47,646 bases of DNA from Bacteroidota bacterium (GCA_009773515.1 WSXX01000033.1:1-47646); one strand, 5' to 3'. Numbered from the stretch's first letter, positions 8,183 to 18,406 are shown. Notes: a model not told the origin generated them from the letters alone. Program-made: numbers and translations.

Positions 8183-10693
8183 ATGAAAAAATATCCCCAC
8201 AACCTTTTACTTTTGCTTGTTACAGCCTTGTTCAGTCTGACATCAAGTGCACAGAAAACCGGAAATATTGTTGAAATATTCGGGAAAGAAAAAATAGAAA
8301 ACACAAGCGAAGGCACAGTAATTCACACATTCAGTGATGGATTGGTTCTTCGCAAAGGAGTTGTCCCCGGGCTTATCAATGGATACAACGACATTGTTTT
8401 CTGGCAAATGGCAACCGGAAAATTTAGATCACCCGTGGCAGGACAGACGATTGAAAACCTGTTTTCAGGGCAGGCTGAGGGCAGTGAACTGAAGTGGGAA
8501 TCCACAAAGGTTGATTCAACCGGTGTTTTTAAAGATAATCTCAGCCGTTCATTGTTATATACCAGTTTTGAATCGCCGCAAAGCACTATTGCGCTGCTTG
8601 ACGCTACCGGTCACACCAGGGTTTACGTGAATGGCTTGCCGCATGAAGGCGATCATTATGACTACGGATATACCCTTATTCCTTTCAGGCTGAAAAAGGG
8701 GATGAATGAGATTGTTTACACTTACGGCCGCTTTTCGCGATACAGCGCAAAAATTGTTATCCCTGATAAAGAGATTTTTTTCACCAGCCGCGATATGACA
8801 TTGCCTTCAGTGCTTCGCGATGAAAATGAAGTACGCTGGGGCGCTGTAAGAGTAATTAACGCAACCGAAAAAAACCTTAAAGGGTTCAGTCTGGAATGCC
8901 GTTTTGCTGATGGAAGTATTGCCGGCACTGAATTGGATAATATAATTTCACTTACCACACGAAAGGTAAAATTCAGGATACCGGCCTTTAAATCAATGCC
9001 TTCAGCAGATACAATCACTGCCGAACTTATCCTGAAAGATGCTTCCGGCCGCGAAATTGACCGCACGATCATTACCCTGAATGTAAAGGAAAGCAGCCGG
9101 CATCACGAAAGAACTTTTGTAAGCAGAATTGATGGAAGCATTCAGTATTTTTCTGTTGCTCCTTCGCTCAGCAGCGAAGAAGGGCAATCGCTGGTGCTGA
9201 CGGTTCATGGAGCTTCGGTTGAGGCTACCAATCAGTCAAGGGCATACAAACAGAAAGATTGGGCACACATCGTTGCGCCGACAAATCGCCGTCCGTTCGG
9301 ATTCAACTGGGAAGAATGGGGCCGTATTGATGCATTGGAAGTTCTGTCTGAATCAAAGAAAATCTACAAAACCCATCCTCAGAAAACCTATCTCACCGGT
9401 CACTCCATGGGTGGACATGGCAGTTGGTTTCTCGGAGTTACCTATCCCGATCACTGGGCAGCCGTTGCTCCTTGCGCCGGTTACCCCGATATTACAGGAT
9501 ACAGGCGTTCAGGGCCGGATAGCGCATTAAAACAGAATCCGCATTTTGGCATGATGGAACGTGGAGCTTCTGCCGGACGGGTTTTCAACCTTGCCGGAAA
9601 TTATCTGCAGTCCGGAATTTATATCCTTCACGGAAGTGCCGATGCAGTTGTACCTGTTGAACAAGCCCGTAAAATGAGAGAACTGCTGGGCGGATTTCAC
9701 AACAACTTCGCCTATTATGAATACCCCGGAGGATCTCACTGGTATGGCGATCACAGCGTGGACTGGCCTCCGCTGTTTGATTTTATGAAACAAAACACCA
9801 TTCCTGAAACATCAGAAGTTGATAGCCTTTATTTTTCAACCGCAGCACCTGCTGTTTCGGCAACAAACTACTGGATAAGGGTAAATCAGCAGGAAAAACA
9901 GTATGAGACATCGGCAATAAAAGCCATCAGAAAATCAGACACAACCCTGGTTAATCCTGAAAATATCAGAAGTTTCAGCCTGCTTTTCGGGAAGTATAAT
10001 ATACCTGAGCCGGCATTTGTTCATGTTGAGAATCAAACAATAAAACCAACATCAGCAGGTGATATTCATTTGCAGAAAGTCGGACATGAATGGAAGGAAA
10101 TCTCTGAAATCAACATGTCAGAGAAACATCCTGACCGTCAGGGTGGATTTAAGCTGGCTTTTGACAATAATGTTGTTTTTGTTTATTCAACTCAGGGAAA
10201 CAAATCAAGCAATGAATGGTACCTGAATAAGGCGCGTTTTGATGCTGAAACCTTTCTTTACCGGGGAAACAGCTCGGTTGAAATAATTCCTGACAAGGAA
10301 TTTTCGCCCGAAAAGTATAAAGACAGAAATGTGATTCTTTATGGAAATTCAGTAAACAACAGTGCCTGGAAACAATTGCTTGGACATTGCGAAATCAAAG
10401 TCACCGACAAGGAAATTATTTTCGGCAATAAAACATTCACCGGCACCGACCTTGGCACCTTCTTTATTTACCCAAGGGCCGATAGTCACACTGCATCGGT
10501 AGGTGTAGTTGCCGGAACCGGAAATGAAGGCATGAAGTCGCTCTACCCGAATGACTATTTTTCAGGCATTACCGGTTTTCCTGATCTTATGATTTTTGAT
10601 GTAAACTGGCTAAAGGATAATCCCCGGGGAATAAAAGTATCGGGGTTTTTCGGAAACGACTGGAAAATTGAAACCGGAGAATTTACTGAATAA
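8183..10693 (+). CDS. Exported alpha/beta hydrolase (prolyl oligopeptidase/esterase type), multidomain
   Basis: An 836-residue protein with a signal peptide ending near SSAQ. Residues about 25-320 are beta-rich with no family I recognise. Residues about 330-530 are an alpha/beta hydrolase: the nucleophile elbow GHSMGG puts the nucleophile at Ser408, HGSADAVVPVEQ gives Asp487, and YPGGSHWYGDHS gives His519, a full catalytic triad. The remaining 300 residues are unassigned. The fold is shared by S9-type peptidases and carbohydrate esterases such as acetyl-xylan or feruloyl esterases. In a polysaccharide locus, removal of an acyl group from the glycan is the more likely role (inference). It is the first gene of a three-gene operon, 15 bp ahead of the next. 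Confidence 0.85.
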   Translation: MKKYPHNLLLLLVTALFSLTSSAQKTGNIVEIFGKEKIENTSEGTVIHTFSDGLVLRKGVVPGLINGYNDIVFWQMATGKFRSPVAGQTIENLFSGQAEGSELKWESTKVDSTGVFKDNLSRSLLYTSFESPQSTIALLDATGHTRVYVNGLPHEGDHYDYGYTLIPFRLKKGMNEIVYTYGRFSRYSAKIVIPDKEIFFTSRDMTLPSVLRDENEVRWGAVRVINATEKNLKGFSLECRFADGSIAGTELDNIISLTTRKVKFRIPAFKSMPSADTITAELILKDASGREIDRTIITLNVKESSRHHERTFVSRIDGSIQYFSVAPSLSSEEGQSLVLTVHGASVEATNQSRAYKQKDWAHIVAPTNRRPFGFNWEEWGRIDALEVLSESKKIYKTHPQKTYLTGHSMGGHGSWFLGVTYPDHWAAVAPCAGYPDITGYRRSGPDSALKQNPHFGMMERGASAGRVFNLAGNYLQSGIYILHGSADAVVPVEQARKMRELLGGFHNNFAYYEYPGGSHWYGDHSVDWPPLFDFMKQNTIPETSEVDSLYFSTAAPAVSATNYWIRVNQQEKQYETSAIKAIRKSDTTLVNPENIRSFSLLFGKYNIPEPAFVHVENQTIKPTSAGDIHLQKVGHEWKEISEINMSEKHPDRQGGFKLAFDNNVVFVYSTQGNKSSNEWYLNKARFDAETFLYRGNSSVEIIPDKEFSPEKYKDRNVILYGNSVNNSAWKQLLGHCEIKVTDKEIIFGNKTFTGTDLGTFFIYPRADSHTASVGVVAGTGNEGMKSLYPNDYFSGITGFPDLMIFDVNWLKDNPRGIKVSGFFGNDWKIETGEFTE

Positions 10694-10708
10694 AAAATTG
10701 GGAAACTG

Positions 10709-11830
10709 ATGCGCTGTGTGATCATAATATTATTGCTGAATATTCTGGGAATTGAAGGGAATGCTCAGTTGATTCTGCTTGAAAATCCTCCCCGGAACTA
10801 CGTTTGTTACCGAAGCAGCGGTGAAATTCAAATGGATGGACAATTGAACGAAACGTGCTGGAAAAATGTCCCGTGGACGGATAATTTTACCGACATAGAA
10901 GGCGGGCTAAAACCAGCGCCTTATTACCGGACAAGGGTGAAAATGCTTTGGGATGACAACTACCTTTACATTGCAGCAGAGCTTGAAGAACCGCACATCT
11001 GGGCAACTTTCACCGAAAGGGAGTCTGTAATTTTTCACGAAAATAATTTTGAAGTTTTCATTGATCCTGACGGAGATACCCACAATTATTATGAGTACGA
11101 AGTCAATGCACTTGGCACCGAATGGGATCTTATGCTTACCAAACCTTACCGTTTTGGTGGACTTCCGATAAGTGCGTGGGACATAGCCGGCATGAAAAAA
11201 GGAATTTACCTAAATGGCAGCTTAAATGATCCTTCGGATACTGACATCAGCTGGACAATTGAAATGGCTTTTCCCTGGAAAATACTGGCTGAGGCCGCTC
11301 CATATTTAAGCAAACCCGAACCCGGAAATCAATGGCGGATAAACTTCTCGCGGGTACAGTGGAAACTCGATGTTGCAGACGGAAAATACCGCAAGAGCAT
11401 AAATCCGGAAACAGATCGTTCGTTTCCTGAATACAACTGGGTGTGGTCTCCGCAGCATACCATAAATATGCATAAGCCTGAGTATTGGGGTTTTGTGCAG
11501 TTTTCAGAAAATCAGGCAGGAACCGAAAAGGAAGCGTTCAGGAATGATCCCGATTTCAAAATAAGAGTTATTCTGCGCGAATTGTTTGACCAGCAATACA
11601 AATATATGCATAAGCATAACCGTTTCGCTGTATCTGCACAGGAATTGAAAATCAGCGCCGAAATGTTTGCCGGCATAGAAGTCACTTTTGAAGCATCTGC
11701 CAAAAGGTTTATGCTGTCAGCAGTTTCGTCAGAAGAGGGATTCCGGTGGTTTATTACCGAAGACAGCAGAATCTGGAAAGCCAAAGACAACATCCCGCGG
11801 GAAATTTTGCCCGGACACTATAATCATTAA
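10709..11830 (+). CDS. Exported carbohydrate-binding family 9-like protein
   Basis: A 373-residue protein with a short signal peptide (cleavage near GNAQ). The pattern IQMDGQLNETCWKNVPWTDNF, followed by VKMLWDDNYLYIAAELEEP and an ENNFEVFIDPDGDTHNYYEYEV segment, is characteristic of CBM9-like domains, with several exposed Trp and Tyr residues. Such proteins bind sugars at the surface of carbohydrate-degrading Bacteroidota; catalysis is not expected. It lies 15 bp after the hydrolase gene and 25 bp before the GH10-like gene, so it is probably translated from the same mRNA. The roughly 110 C-terminal residues are not covered by the recognised domain. Confidence 0.85.
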   Translation: MRCVIIILLLNILGIEGNAQLILLENPPRNYVCYRSSGEIQMDGQLNETCWKNVPWTDNFTDIEGGLKPAPYYRTRVKMLWDDNYLYIAAELEEPHIWATFTERESVIFHENNFEVFIDPDGDTHNYYEYEVNALGTEWDLMLTKPYRFGGLPISAWDIAGMKKGIYLNGSLNDPSDTDISWTIEMAFPWKILAEAAPYLSKPEPGNQWRINFSRVQWKLDVADGKYRKSINPETDRSFPEYNWVWSPQHTINMHKPEYWGFVQFSENQAGTEKEAFRNDPDFKIRVILRELFDQQYKYMHKHNRFAVSAQELKISAEMFAGIEVTFEASAKRFMLSAVSSEEGFRWFITEDSRIWKAKDNIPREILPGHYNH

Positions 11831-11855
11831 CCACAGATTAATAACCTGAGCATCA

Positions 11856-12968
11856 ATGAAACGCAGAAACTTTGTAAAGAAACTTGGAATGGCGGGTCTG
11901 GGATTTGCCGCAGTCAATACATTCGGATTTCCTGTTTTCGCAGAAAGCCATGACAAAAATTTCAAGAAGTGGATATGGATTACACCCGAAGCTGATCTGC
12001 CTGCCGAAGAGTGGAAATCAAGATTCAGGCTGATGAAAGAACATGGAATACATGGCGTAATGGCTCAGGTATATGGCAGTCATAAAGCTTTGTACCCTTC
12101 TGCGTTTTTGCCGGTTGAAGCCGATGTACTCAGCACATTGATTGAAGCTGGCCGTGAAAATGGCATTGAAGTTCATGCATGGATGTGGACAATGCCCAAC
12201 AACAACCCATTCTATATTGAAAACCATAAAAAGTGGTATGTAGTCAACCGGCTCGGGCAACCGGCTCACTCCCACCCTGCTTATGTGGGATATTACCGGT
12301 TTATGTGTCCGAATCAGCCCGGAGTGCAGGAGTTTTTGCAACGAAATGTCAGAGAACTTTCAGCGATTGAAAATCTTGATGGAGTGCACCTTGATTATAT
12401 AAGGTATCCTGATGTGATTCTGGCCGAAGCACTTCAGCCGACATATAATATAGTTCAGGACAAGGAATATCCAGAATATGATTATTGTTATTGCGGGGTA
12501 TGCCGGCAAAAGTTCAAAGATCAAACAGGACTGGATCCGTTAACAGATATGGCAGAACCTGCCGAAAGTGAACTCTGGAGACAATTCAGGTACGATTCTG
12601 TAAGCAATCTGGTAAACAATATTCTTGCTCCTGAAATCAGGAATGCCGGAAAAATATCATCGGCAGCTGTATTTCCAAACTGGGAAAGTGTAAGACAACA
12701 GTGGAGTCAATGGGATCTTGATGCATATTTCCCGATGCTATATCATAACTTTTACAATGAAGGGCCGGAATGGATAGGCGAACAGCTCAGCCTTCAAATA
12801 AGTTTACTGAAAAAACCTGCGCCGGTTTATGCCGGATTATTTCTCCCGTCGCTTACACCCGAAGAATTGGCAAAAACCCTCTCTATTATCAGAGAATCAG
12901 GTGGTTTGGGGTATTCTGTGTTTGCTTATCATAATATTACTGAGGAGCACTGGAAAATAATGAAATAA
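11856..12968 (+). CDS. Exported family-10-like glycoside hydrolase (GHL10/DUF187 type)
   Basis: A 370-residue protein. The N-terminus MKRRNFVKKLGMAGLGFAAV has the twin-arginine form of a Tat signal, so it may be exported folded. The rest has a TIM-barrel pattern of the GHL10-like superfamily: KWIWITPEADLPAEEWKSRF, IHGVMAQVYG, GIEVHAWMWTMPNNNP, and LDGVHLDYIRYPDV, with conserved Asp and Tyr residues at a strand end. A CYCGVCR segment contains three cysteines, possibly a structural metal site. Members of this superfamily act on glycans or peptidoglycan-like substrates, but few have been tested. It is the last gene of the 8183 operon and is followed by the susC promoter. Confidence 0.8.
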   Translation: MKRRNFVKKLGMAGLGFAAVNTFGFPVFAESHDKNFKKWIWITPEADLPAEEWKSRFRLMKEHGIHGVMAQVYGSHKALYPSAFLPVEADVLSTLIEAGRENGIEVHAWMWTMPNNNPFYIENHKKWYVVNRLGQPAHSHPAYVGYYRFMCPNQPGVQEFLQRNVRELSAIENLDGVHLDYIRYPDVILAEALQPTYNIVQDKEYPEYDYCYCGVCRQKFKDQTGLDPLTDMAEPAESELWRQFRYDSVSNLVNNILAPEIRNAGKISSAAVFPNWESVRQQWSQWDLDAYFPMLYHNFYNEGPEWIGEQLSLQISLLKKPAPVYAGLFLPSLTPEELAKTLSIIRESGGLGYSVFAYHNITEEHWKIMK

Positions 12969-13033
12969 GTATATTATTCATTACCAGTGAGTTAAATTCT
13001 TTTGAAAATATTTTTTTAATTTTTTTTAATAAG

Positions 13034-13066
13034 TTTGCTAAAACGGTTTAGTTTTTACTATTTTTG
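13034..13066 (+). promoter_or_regulatory. susC promoter with operator in the spacer
   Basis: TTTG at 13034-13037 and TATTTTTG at 13059-13066 are -33 and -7 boxes separated by 21 bp. The palindrome at 13038-13051 fills most of the spacer, so a bound LacI protein would exclude RNA polymerase. The leader to the ATG at 13173 is about 100 nt. Confidence 0.7.
13038..13051. promoter_or_regulatory. Putative LacI operator in the susC promoter
   Basis: CTAAAACGGTTTAG matches the site upstream of lacI (6079-6092) at 13 of 14 positions and has the same CTAAA/TTTAG arms with a central CG. Its position between the -33 and -7 boxes points to repression. Confidence 0.72.
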
Positions 13067-13172
13067 TCTTATTGAAAAGCTATGGAATGAACTGTCAGGA
13101 ATCAGAAACCAGCGAAAAGTTCCACAGTTTTTCACACCAACACACCTATTCATCAACCAAAAAGTCAAAGTT

Positions 13173-16100
13173 ATGCGAAAATTGTTTTTACTTTTTTGCC
13201 TTGTACTGGGATTAACAGCCTCCAGCCTTTATGGTCAGGATCTCAGTATTACAGGTACGGTAACCAGCCAGGATGACGGATTAAGTCTTCCGGGAGTTAC
13301 AGTGGCAGTTAAAGGAACCTCTATCGGAACCACGACAGATGTAAATGGAAAATTCAGTATCCGTGCTGCGCAGGGAGCTGTTCTTCAGTTTTCATTTGTG
13401 GGAATGGTTAAACAGGAAGTGACTGTGGGACAGTCGAATGTAATAAATGTATCTATGGCTTCCGGGGCTTTGGGCCTTGATGAAGTAGTAGTAACAGCAC
13501 TCGGTATCAAACGCGAGAAAAAGTCGCTCGGTTATGCGCTTCAGGATATTCAGGCTGATGAACTGATATCGTCGCGTGAGTCAAATGTGGGCAACGCCTT
13601 AACCGGAAAAGTTGCCGGTTTGCAGGTAATTCGTTCAAGCAATGGCCCTGCCGGATCATCAAAGATTATTCTCAGGGGACAAAGTTCGCTCACAGGCGAC
13701 AATCAGCCGTTGATTGTAGTTGACGGGCTTCCGCTCAATAACTTTACAGGCCGGGAGAACAACGACTACTGGAACCCTTCACTTGACATGGGTAGTGGTA
13801 TCGGCGACATCAATCCGGATGACATTGAAAGTATCTCAGTGCTCAAAGGAGCTTCAGCAGCAGCACTTTACGGGTCAAGGGCAGGTAATGGTGTAATTTT
13901 AATCACCACGAAAAAAGGTGCCAGAAAGCCCGGACTGGGAATCACTTTCTCTTCCACTTTCGGAACTGAATCTGCATTTATACATCCTGAAATGCAGGAC
14001 AATTTCGGACAGGGAGTTGCCGGAGAATATGACAACCGCTCAAATCTGAGCTGGGGCCCGGCCATCACCGGCCAAACCCTTGAAAACTGGAATGGTGTTG
14101 AAAAACCACTTGCTGCCTATGACAATGTAGGTAACTTCTTCGATCGCGGAACTTCACAGAATTACAACCTCTCATTCCAGCAGGAATTTGACAATACATC
14201 TGTATTTACTTCGCTATCGCGCAGCAACGACAAAAGCATTATTCCTGGTGCAGAACTAACAAAAACCAACCTGACAACCAGGGCATTCAGCAAATTCGGC
14301 AACAATCAGAAATGGTCTATCGATGCCAAAGTTCAATACATGAATGCAGAAGCAAAAAACAGACCGCTGCTCGGACATAATTATTCGAACCCCTTCTTTA
14401 CCATGTACCTGATGCCACGCAGTCTGGATATCACTGAATTTGAAAACTCAGTAGATGAAAGTGGCAAAATGATATGGTACGGCGGAAGCAATCAGATTAA
14501 TCCTTACTGGACATCAAAGTATGCACAGAACACCGATAGTCGCGACCGCTTCCTGCTTTACAGCTCTCTGAAACACACGTTCAATAACTGGCTTTCAGCA
14601 GAGATCAATGCAGGTTCAGATATCTATACCACCAATAATGAGTCGAAACGCTACTCCGGAAGTCCGATTGATCCGAACGGAAATTACAGCATGGGAAAAG
14701 AAACCTTTTTTGAGCACAACTTCAGCACCCTTTTTACCGCCAAAAAAGACAATCTATTCTCAAAAGTAGGTGCTACTGCTTCGGTTGGAGGAAACATCAT
14801 GGATCAGGAATTTTCAAGCATAAGATCCAGCTCGGGTGAACTTGAGGTGCCTAACCTCTTTGCACTGAACAATGGCAAAACCAGTCCAACTGTTGATGAA
14901 AGGTTTTATCAGAAACGAATTTTATCGGCATACGGAACATTGCAGTTGAACTGGGATGGTTATCTGTTTGTTGACGGAAGTCTTCGTAACGACTGGTCAT
15001 CTACCCTGAGTGAGGAAAACCGTTCTTTCGTATATCCTTCGGTAAGTGCCTCATTTGTGGTTACCGATATGCTTGAAAAATTTAATACCAACGTACCTGC
15101 CTGGATTACATTTGCCCGTGTACGCGCATCTGTAGCAAAAGTTGGTAACTCATTGAATCCTTATGAGTTGTATAACACATACAGAATTGGAAACGACCCA
15201 CTGGGTAATACTACCGGTACTACCAACGATATACTCTTCGATCCGAATGTACAGAGCGAACTTATTACATCGCGTGAGTTAGGCGCCGATATTCGCTTTT
15301 TCAATAACAGATTGGGATTTGATTTTACCTGGTACAAATCGAATGCTACCAATCAGTTGCTTAACCTGCCGATGGATCCATTAAGCGGCTACCGTTTTAT
15401 GAAAATCAATGCCGGCGATATTCAGAACAAAGGTATTGAGTTGATGGCTCATGCAAGAATACTTGAAAACTCCAAAGGACTCAACTGGGCGATACAGTTC
15501 AACTATTCGAAAAACAAGAACACAGTTGAAGAGCTTACCGATGAGATAGAGACTTATCAGATTGGTGGATTTGACAACATGCAGATTCTTGCTGAAACCG
15601 GACAAGACTATGGTATGATTTACGGAACCAGTTACCTGAGGGTAGAAGACGAAACCAGTGAATTTTTCGGACAGATGGTTCTGGATGCCAATGGTTTACC
15701 CTTGGTCAACCCTGATCCTGTTTCATTTGGAAGTCAGCAGCCCAATGCTCTGATGGGCATCACCAACACATTAACTTACAAAGGAATTGCTTTTAGCTTT
15801 ATGTTTGATGGCCGTTTCGGAGGATATATCTTTTCACAGACCAATCAGGCCATGCAGCTTGCAGGAACTGCAGCAATTACAGCACCTGATGGTCAGCGCA
15901 ACGACCTTGTAGTTAGCGGAGTTATTGACAATGGCGATGGAACTTACCGTGCAAACGATGTTTCCATAACCCGAGAGCAATACTGGACATCAGTGGCCGG
16001 AACCGGAAACCTTGGAATTACTGAAGCCAATGTATACGACGCAACCAATGTAAGGTTAAGGTACATCAACCTGAGCTACGACCTTCCGCGTAAACTGCTT

Positions 16101-16286
16101 GCAAAAACTCCTGTTCAGGGTGTAAAGGTAGGCATGACAATGAATAATGTCTGGTTGATCAAGAGCAATCTTAACGGAGTTGATCCTGAGTCGGTTTATG
16201 CCACAGGAACTAACGCCCTCGGTTTCGAAAATGCTGCACCGCCATCAAACAAGACATTTTTGTTCAACTTAAGTGTATCATTCTAA
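13173..16286 (+). CDS. SusC/RagA family TonB-linked outer membrane transporter
   Basis: A 1037-residue protein starting at the ATG at 13173, which gives the signal peptide MRKLFLLFCLVLG...YGQ. The frame also extends upstream to a TTG at 13035, but that lies in the promoter and operator and is rejected. After the signal comes a carboxypeptidase-D-like regulatory domain (ITGTVTSQDDGLSLPGVTV, about 26-105), the LDEVVVTALG segment, a plug (NALTGKVAGLQV, LIVVDGLPL, SISVLKGASAAALYG), and a long beta-barrel ending in a terminal aromatic (FNLSVSF). SusC proteins form the TonB-driven pore under a SusD lid and import oligosaccharides into the periplasm. susD follows after 12 bp. Confidence 0.96.
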   Translation: MRKLFLLFCLVLGLTASSLYGQDLSITGTVTSQDDGLSLPGVTVAVKGTSIGTTTDVNGKFSIRAAQGAVLQFSFVGMVKQEVTVGQSNVINVSMASGALGLDEVVVTALGIKREKKSLGYALQDIQADELISSRESNVGNALTGKVAGLQVIRSSNGPAGSSKIILRGQSSLTGDNQPLIVVDGLPLNNFTGRENNDYWNPSLDMGSGIGDINPDDIESISVLKGASAAALYGSRAGNGVILITTKKGARKPGLGITFSSTFGTESAFIHPEMQDNFGQGVAGEYDNRSNLSWGPAITGQTLENWNGVEKPLAAYDNVGNFFDRGTSQNYNLSFQQEFDNTSVFTSLSRSNDKSIIPGAELTKTNLTTRAFSKFGNNQKWSIDAKVQYMNAEAKNRPLLGHNYSNPFFTMYLMPRSLDITEFENSVDESGKMIWYGGSNQINPYWTSKYAQNTDSRDRFLLYSSLKHTFNNWLSAEINAGSDIYTTNNESKRYSGSPIDPNGNYSMGKETFFEHNFSTLFTAKKDNLFSKVGATASVGGNIMDQEFSSIRSSSGELEVPNLFALNNGKTSPTVDERFYQKRILSAYGTLQLNWDGYLFVDGSLRNDWSSTLSEENRSFVYPSVSASFVVTDMLEKFNTNVPAWITFARVRASVAKVGNSLNPYELYNTYRIGNDPLGNTTGTTNDILFDPNVQSELITSRELGADIRFFNNRLGFDFTWYKSNATNQLLNLPMDPLSGYRFMKINAGDIQNKGIELMAHARILENSKGLNWAIQFNYSKNKNTVEELTDEIETYQIGGFDNMQILAETGQDYGMIYGTSYLRVEDETSEFFGQMVLDANGLPLVNPDPVSFGSQQPNALMGITNTLTYKGIAFSFMFDGRFGGYIFSQTNQAMQLAGTAAITAPDGQRNDLVVSGVIDNGDGTYRANDVSITREQYWTSVAGTGNLGITEANVYDATNVRLRYINLSYDLPRKLLAKTPVQGVKVGMTMNNVWLIKSNLNGVDPESVYATGTNALGFENAAPPSNKTFLFNLSVSF

Positions 16287-16298
16287 AAGCAAAGGAAC

Positions 16299-18215
16299 AT
16301 GAAACGATTTATAAAATTATTCACCGTATTGTTTGCAGGCAGCTTGCTATTCAGCGCATGCCAGAAGGATTTCCTCGATGTTAATGTTGACCCGAAAGCA
16401 GCCAATGCCGATCAGGTTCAGGTTGAGTATTTCCTCAATTCCTCCATCACCGGCACTCAGATGGATCCTCATGTGGCCGAACGTGCTTATGTTTTGTACT
16501 GGAAAAATGCCGGAAGGCAGCACCGTTCAAACGGATCACTTGCACTTGGCGCCTATAACGATGGCTGGAGCTCAGATTATTACTCCTACCTTTCAGGTTG
16601 GCTCAAAGATGCTACCAATGCAATTAATGTTGCTGAACTGAAAATTGAAAACGGCACAGAATTTCCATACACCAACAATATGAAACAGGTTGCCCGCATC
16701 TGGCGTGTTTACCTGATGAGCGAGTTTACCGACAATTTCGGCCCAATGCCAATTGATGGATTTCAGGGTGAAAATCCGGAATTTAAGGATGTTAAAACCG
16801 TTTATGAATTCATGCTTAACGAGCTGAAAGATGCAACCTCAAAGATTGATGTAACCATCACTTCAGTGGATGCAGCCCGATTTGACAAAGCTTACGGATT
16901 TGATTATTCAAAATGGATAAAATACGGCAACTCAATGAGATTGAGACTTGCTATGCGCCTTTCGGAAGTTGAGCCAGCTTTTGCAAAAACCGAATTTGAG
17001 CAGGCTGCAGCCGGAAATAACCTGATCCTGACTTTTGACGAAGCTTTTAAAATTGCCGAAAGAGATGGTGGATGGGATGCCCTTTCACCAGTAATGTCGA
17101 GGGAATGGAACACTCAGCCCCTTTCATCAACCATGAGCAATCTTTACATTGGACTTGGTGGAGTTGCTTCAGCAGATCAGTTGCCGGCAAGTATTCACAG
17201 TTACATAAAACCGGCTGACTATATGGGTATAAAGTACGAAAACCATTTCGGAACTGTAACCAACGATCCTTCAGCAGGTTTCTGGTATGATGGTTTGCCC
17301 AACGCCATGGACCCAAGGGCTTACAAAGCCTTTATTCTTCCCGGTTGGTTTGACAATCCGGATTTCTGCACCTGGCCTTCATGGACTCAGGATGCTTTCA
17401 ACACACAGCGCGACCTGATACAACTTAACAGCGATGATGTATTGGTTACCATTAATGCCGCTTATACCTGGAATGCATTTTGTCTGGGCAACTGGGGCGA
17501 CAAAGGGCCTAAAAATCAGATAGCAACTTTTCTGGGAACCCTGCCACGCATGAGCCAGAAATACAGAAGTGCCAGCGAGCGCGTTTTCTTCGCACCATGG
17601 GAAACATACTTCCTGTTGGCTGAGGCTTCAGTTCGGGGTTGGGCTACTCCTGTTGATGCAAAAACTGCCTACGAAAGCGGCATTGCAGCAAGCTTTCAGT
17701 ATTTTGGTGTAGAGGGACATCTGGGCCAGTACCTGAGCTCTGAAGCTTACAACCGCGCAGGAACATCGGTAAGTTTCGACCATACTGCCGAACCTCCTGC
17801 AACAGTAAGCATGAGTTATGTTGATGGTTATACCCAGCAGGCCGGCACTTACACATTCTCTTACCCAAAAAATACTCTGTATCAGGGTGGAGCTGTAAGT
17901 AATGATCTTCTCACCAAAATCATTACCCAGAAATACATTGCTCAGTTCCCATGGTTGCCGCTGGAAGCGTGGAACGATCACCGCAGGCTTGGTTTGCCAT
18001 TCTTCGAAAATCCTTCCATCGAATTGCCGATACAAACACTTCCTGACTTAAACACAGGAAACTATATGCAGAGCAAAGTAAGCTTCTTCCCTCAGCGACT
18101 GAAATATCCATCAAGCCTTGAAAACAGCAACCCGGCTGGTTACCAGCAAGGATTGTCGTTCCTGGGCGGTGCTGATGAAGTGCTTACTCCGCTGTGGTGG
18201 GCTAAAAAACAATAA
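16299..18215 (+). CDS. SusD/RagB family nutrient-binding outer membrane lipoprotein
   Basis: A 638-residue protein with a lipoprotein signal (lipobox FSAC, Cys21) followed by QKDFLDVNVDPKAANA, the usual opening of SusD-like proteins. The helical body with TPR-like regions (KWIKYGNSMRLRLAMRLSEV) and the C-terminal EAWNDHRRLGLPFFENP segment fit the SusD-like_2 type. It is the surface lid of the SusC pore and gives glycan specificity. At 638 residues it is longer than the typical 500-550, with inserts in the middle. It is translated directly after susC and followed by two hairpins, so the pair is probably a two-gene transcript controlled at 13034-13066. Confidence 0.95.
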   Translation: MKRFIKLFTVLFAGSLLFSACQKDFLDVNVDPKAANADQVQVEYFLNSSITGTQMDPHVAERAYVLYWKNAGRQHRSNGSLALGAYNDGWSSDYYSYLSGWLKDATNAINVAELKIENGTEFPYTNNMKQVARIWRVYLMSEFTDNFGPMPIDGFQGENPEFKDVKTVYEFMLNELKDATSKIDVTITSVDAARFDKAYGFDYSKWIKYGNSMRLRLAMRLSEVEPAFAKTEFEQAAAGNNLILTFDEAFKIAERDGGWDALSPVMSREWNTQPLSSTMSNLYIGLGGVASADQLPASIHSYIKPADYMGIKYENHFGTVTNDPSAGFWYDGLPNAMDPRAYKAFILPGWFDNPDFCTWPSWTQDAFNTQRDLIQLNSDDVLVTINAAYTWNAFCLGNWGDKGPKNQIATFLGTLPRMSQKYRSASERVFFAPWETYFLLAEASVRGWATPVDAKTAYESGIAASFQYFGVEGHLGQYLSSEAYNRAGTSVSFDHTAEPPATVSMSYVDGYTQQAGTYTFSYPKNTLYQGGAVSNDLLTKIITQKYIAQFPWLPLEAWNDHRRLGLPFFENPSIELPIQTLPDLNTGNYMQSKVSFFPQRLKYPSSLENSNPAGYQQGLSFLGGADEVLTPLWWAKKQ

Positions 18216-18223
18216 ACCTTCCC

Positions 18224-18260
18224 GATTCCACTCAGCGCTGAAAATGCTCCGGGTGGAATC
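18224..18260. repeat. Inverted repeat after susD
   Basis: GATTCCAC (18224-18231) and GTGGAATC (18253-18260) are perfect arms around a 21-base loop, starting 8 bp after the susD stop. No T-run follows, so this is more likely an mRNA 3'-end stem than an intrinsic terminator. Confidence 0.5.
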
Positions 18261-18342
18261 GTTAAACAACTCAATGAAAAATACATCAATAAATTTAAAA
18301 TACTAATCCTGACAATGGTTGGTTGGTAGATTGGTTAGTTGC

Positions 18343-18377
18343 AAAAGCAGGGTATGTCTATGACAACCCTGCTTTTT
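18343..18377 (+). terminator. Rho-independent terminator of susCD
   Basis: AAAAGCAGGGT (18343-18353) pairs with ACCCTGCTTTTT (18366-18377) around a 12-base loop, and the stem ends in a T-run. It separates susCD from the NagB-like gene at 18407. Confidence 0.8.
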
Positions 18378-18406
18378 AAAAATATACCATCAAATCAACT
18401 ACCTTT

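Noticed and set aside
13035-13172. Upstream extension of the susC frame from a TTG at 13035
   Set aside because: It overlaps the -33/-7 boxes and the LacI operator, and the ATG at 13173 gives a normal signal peptide.
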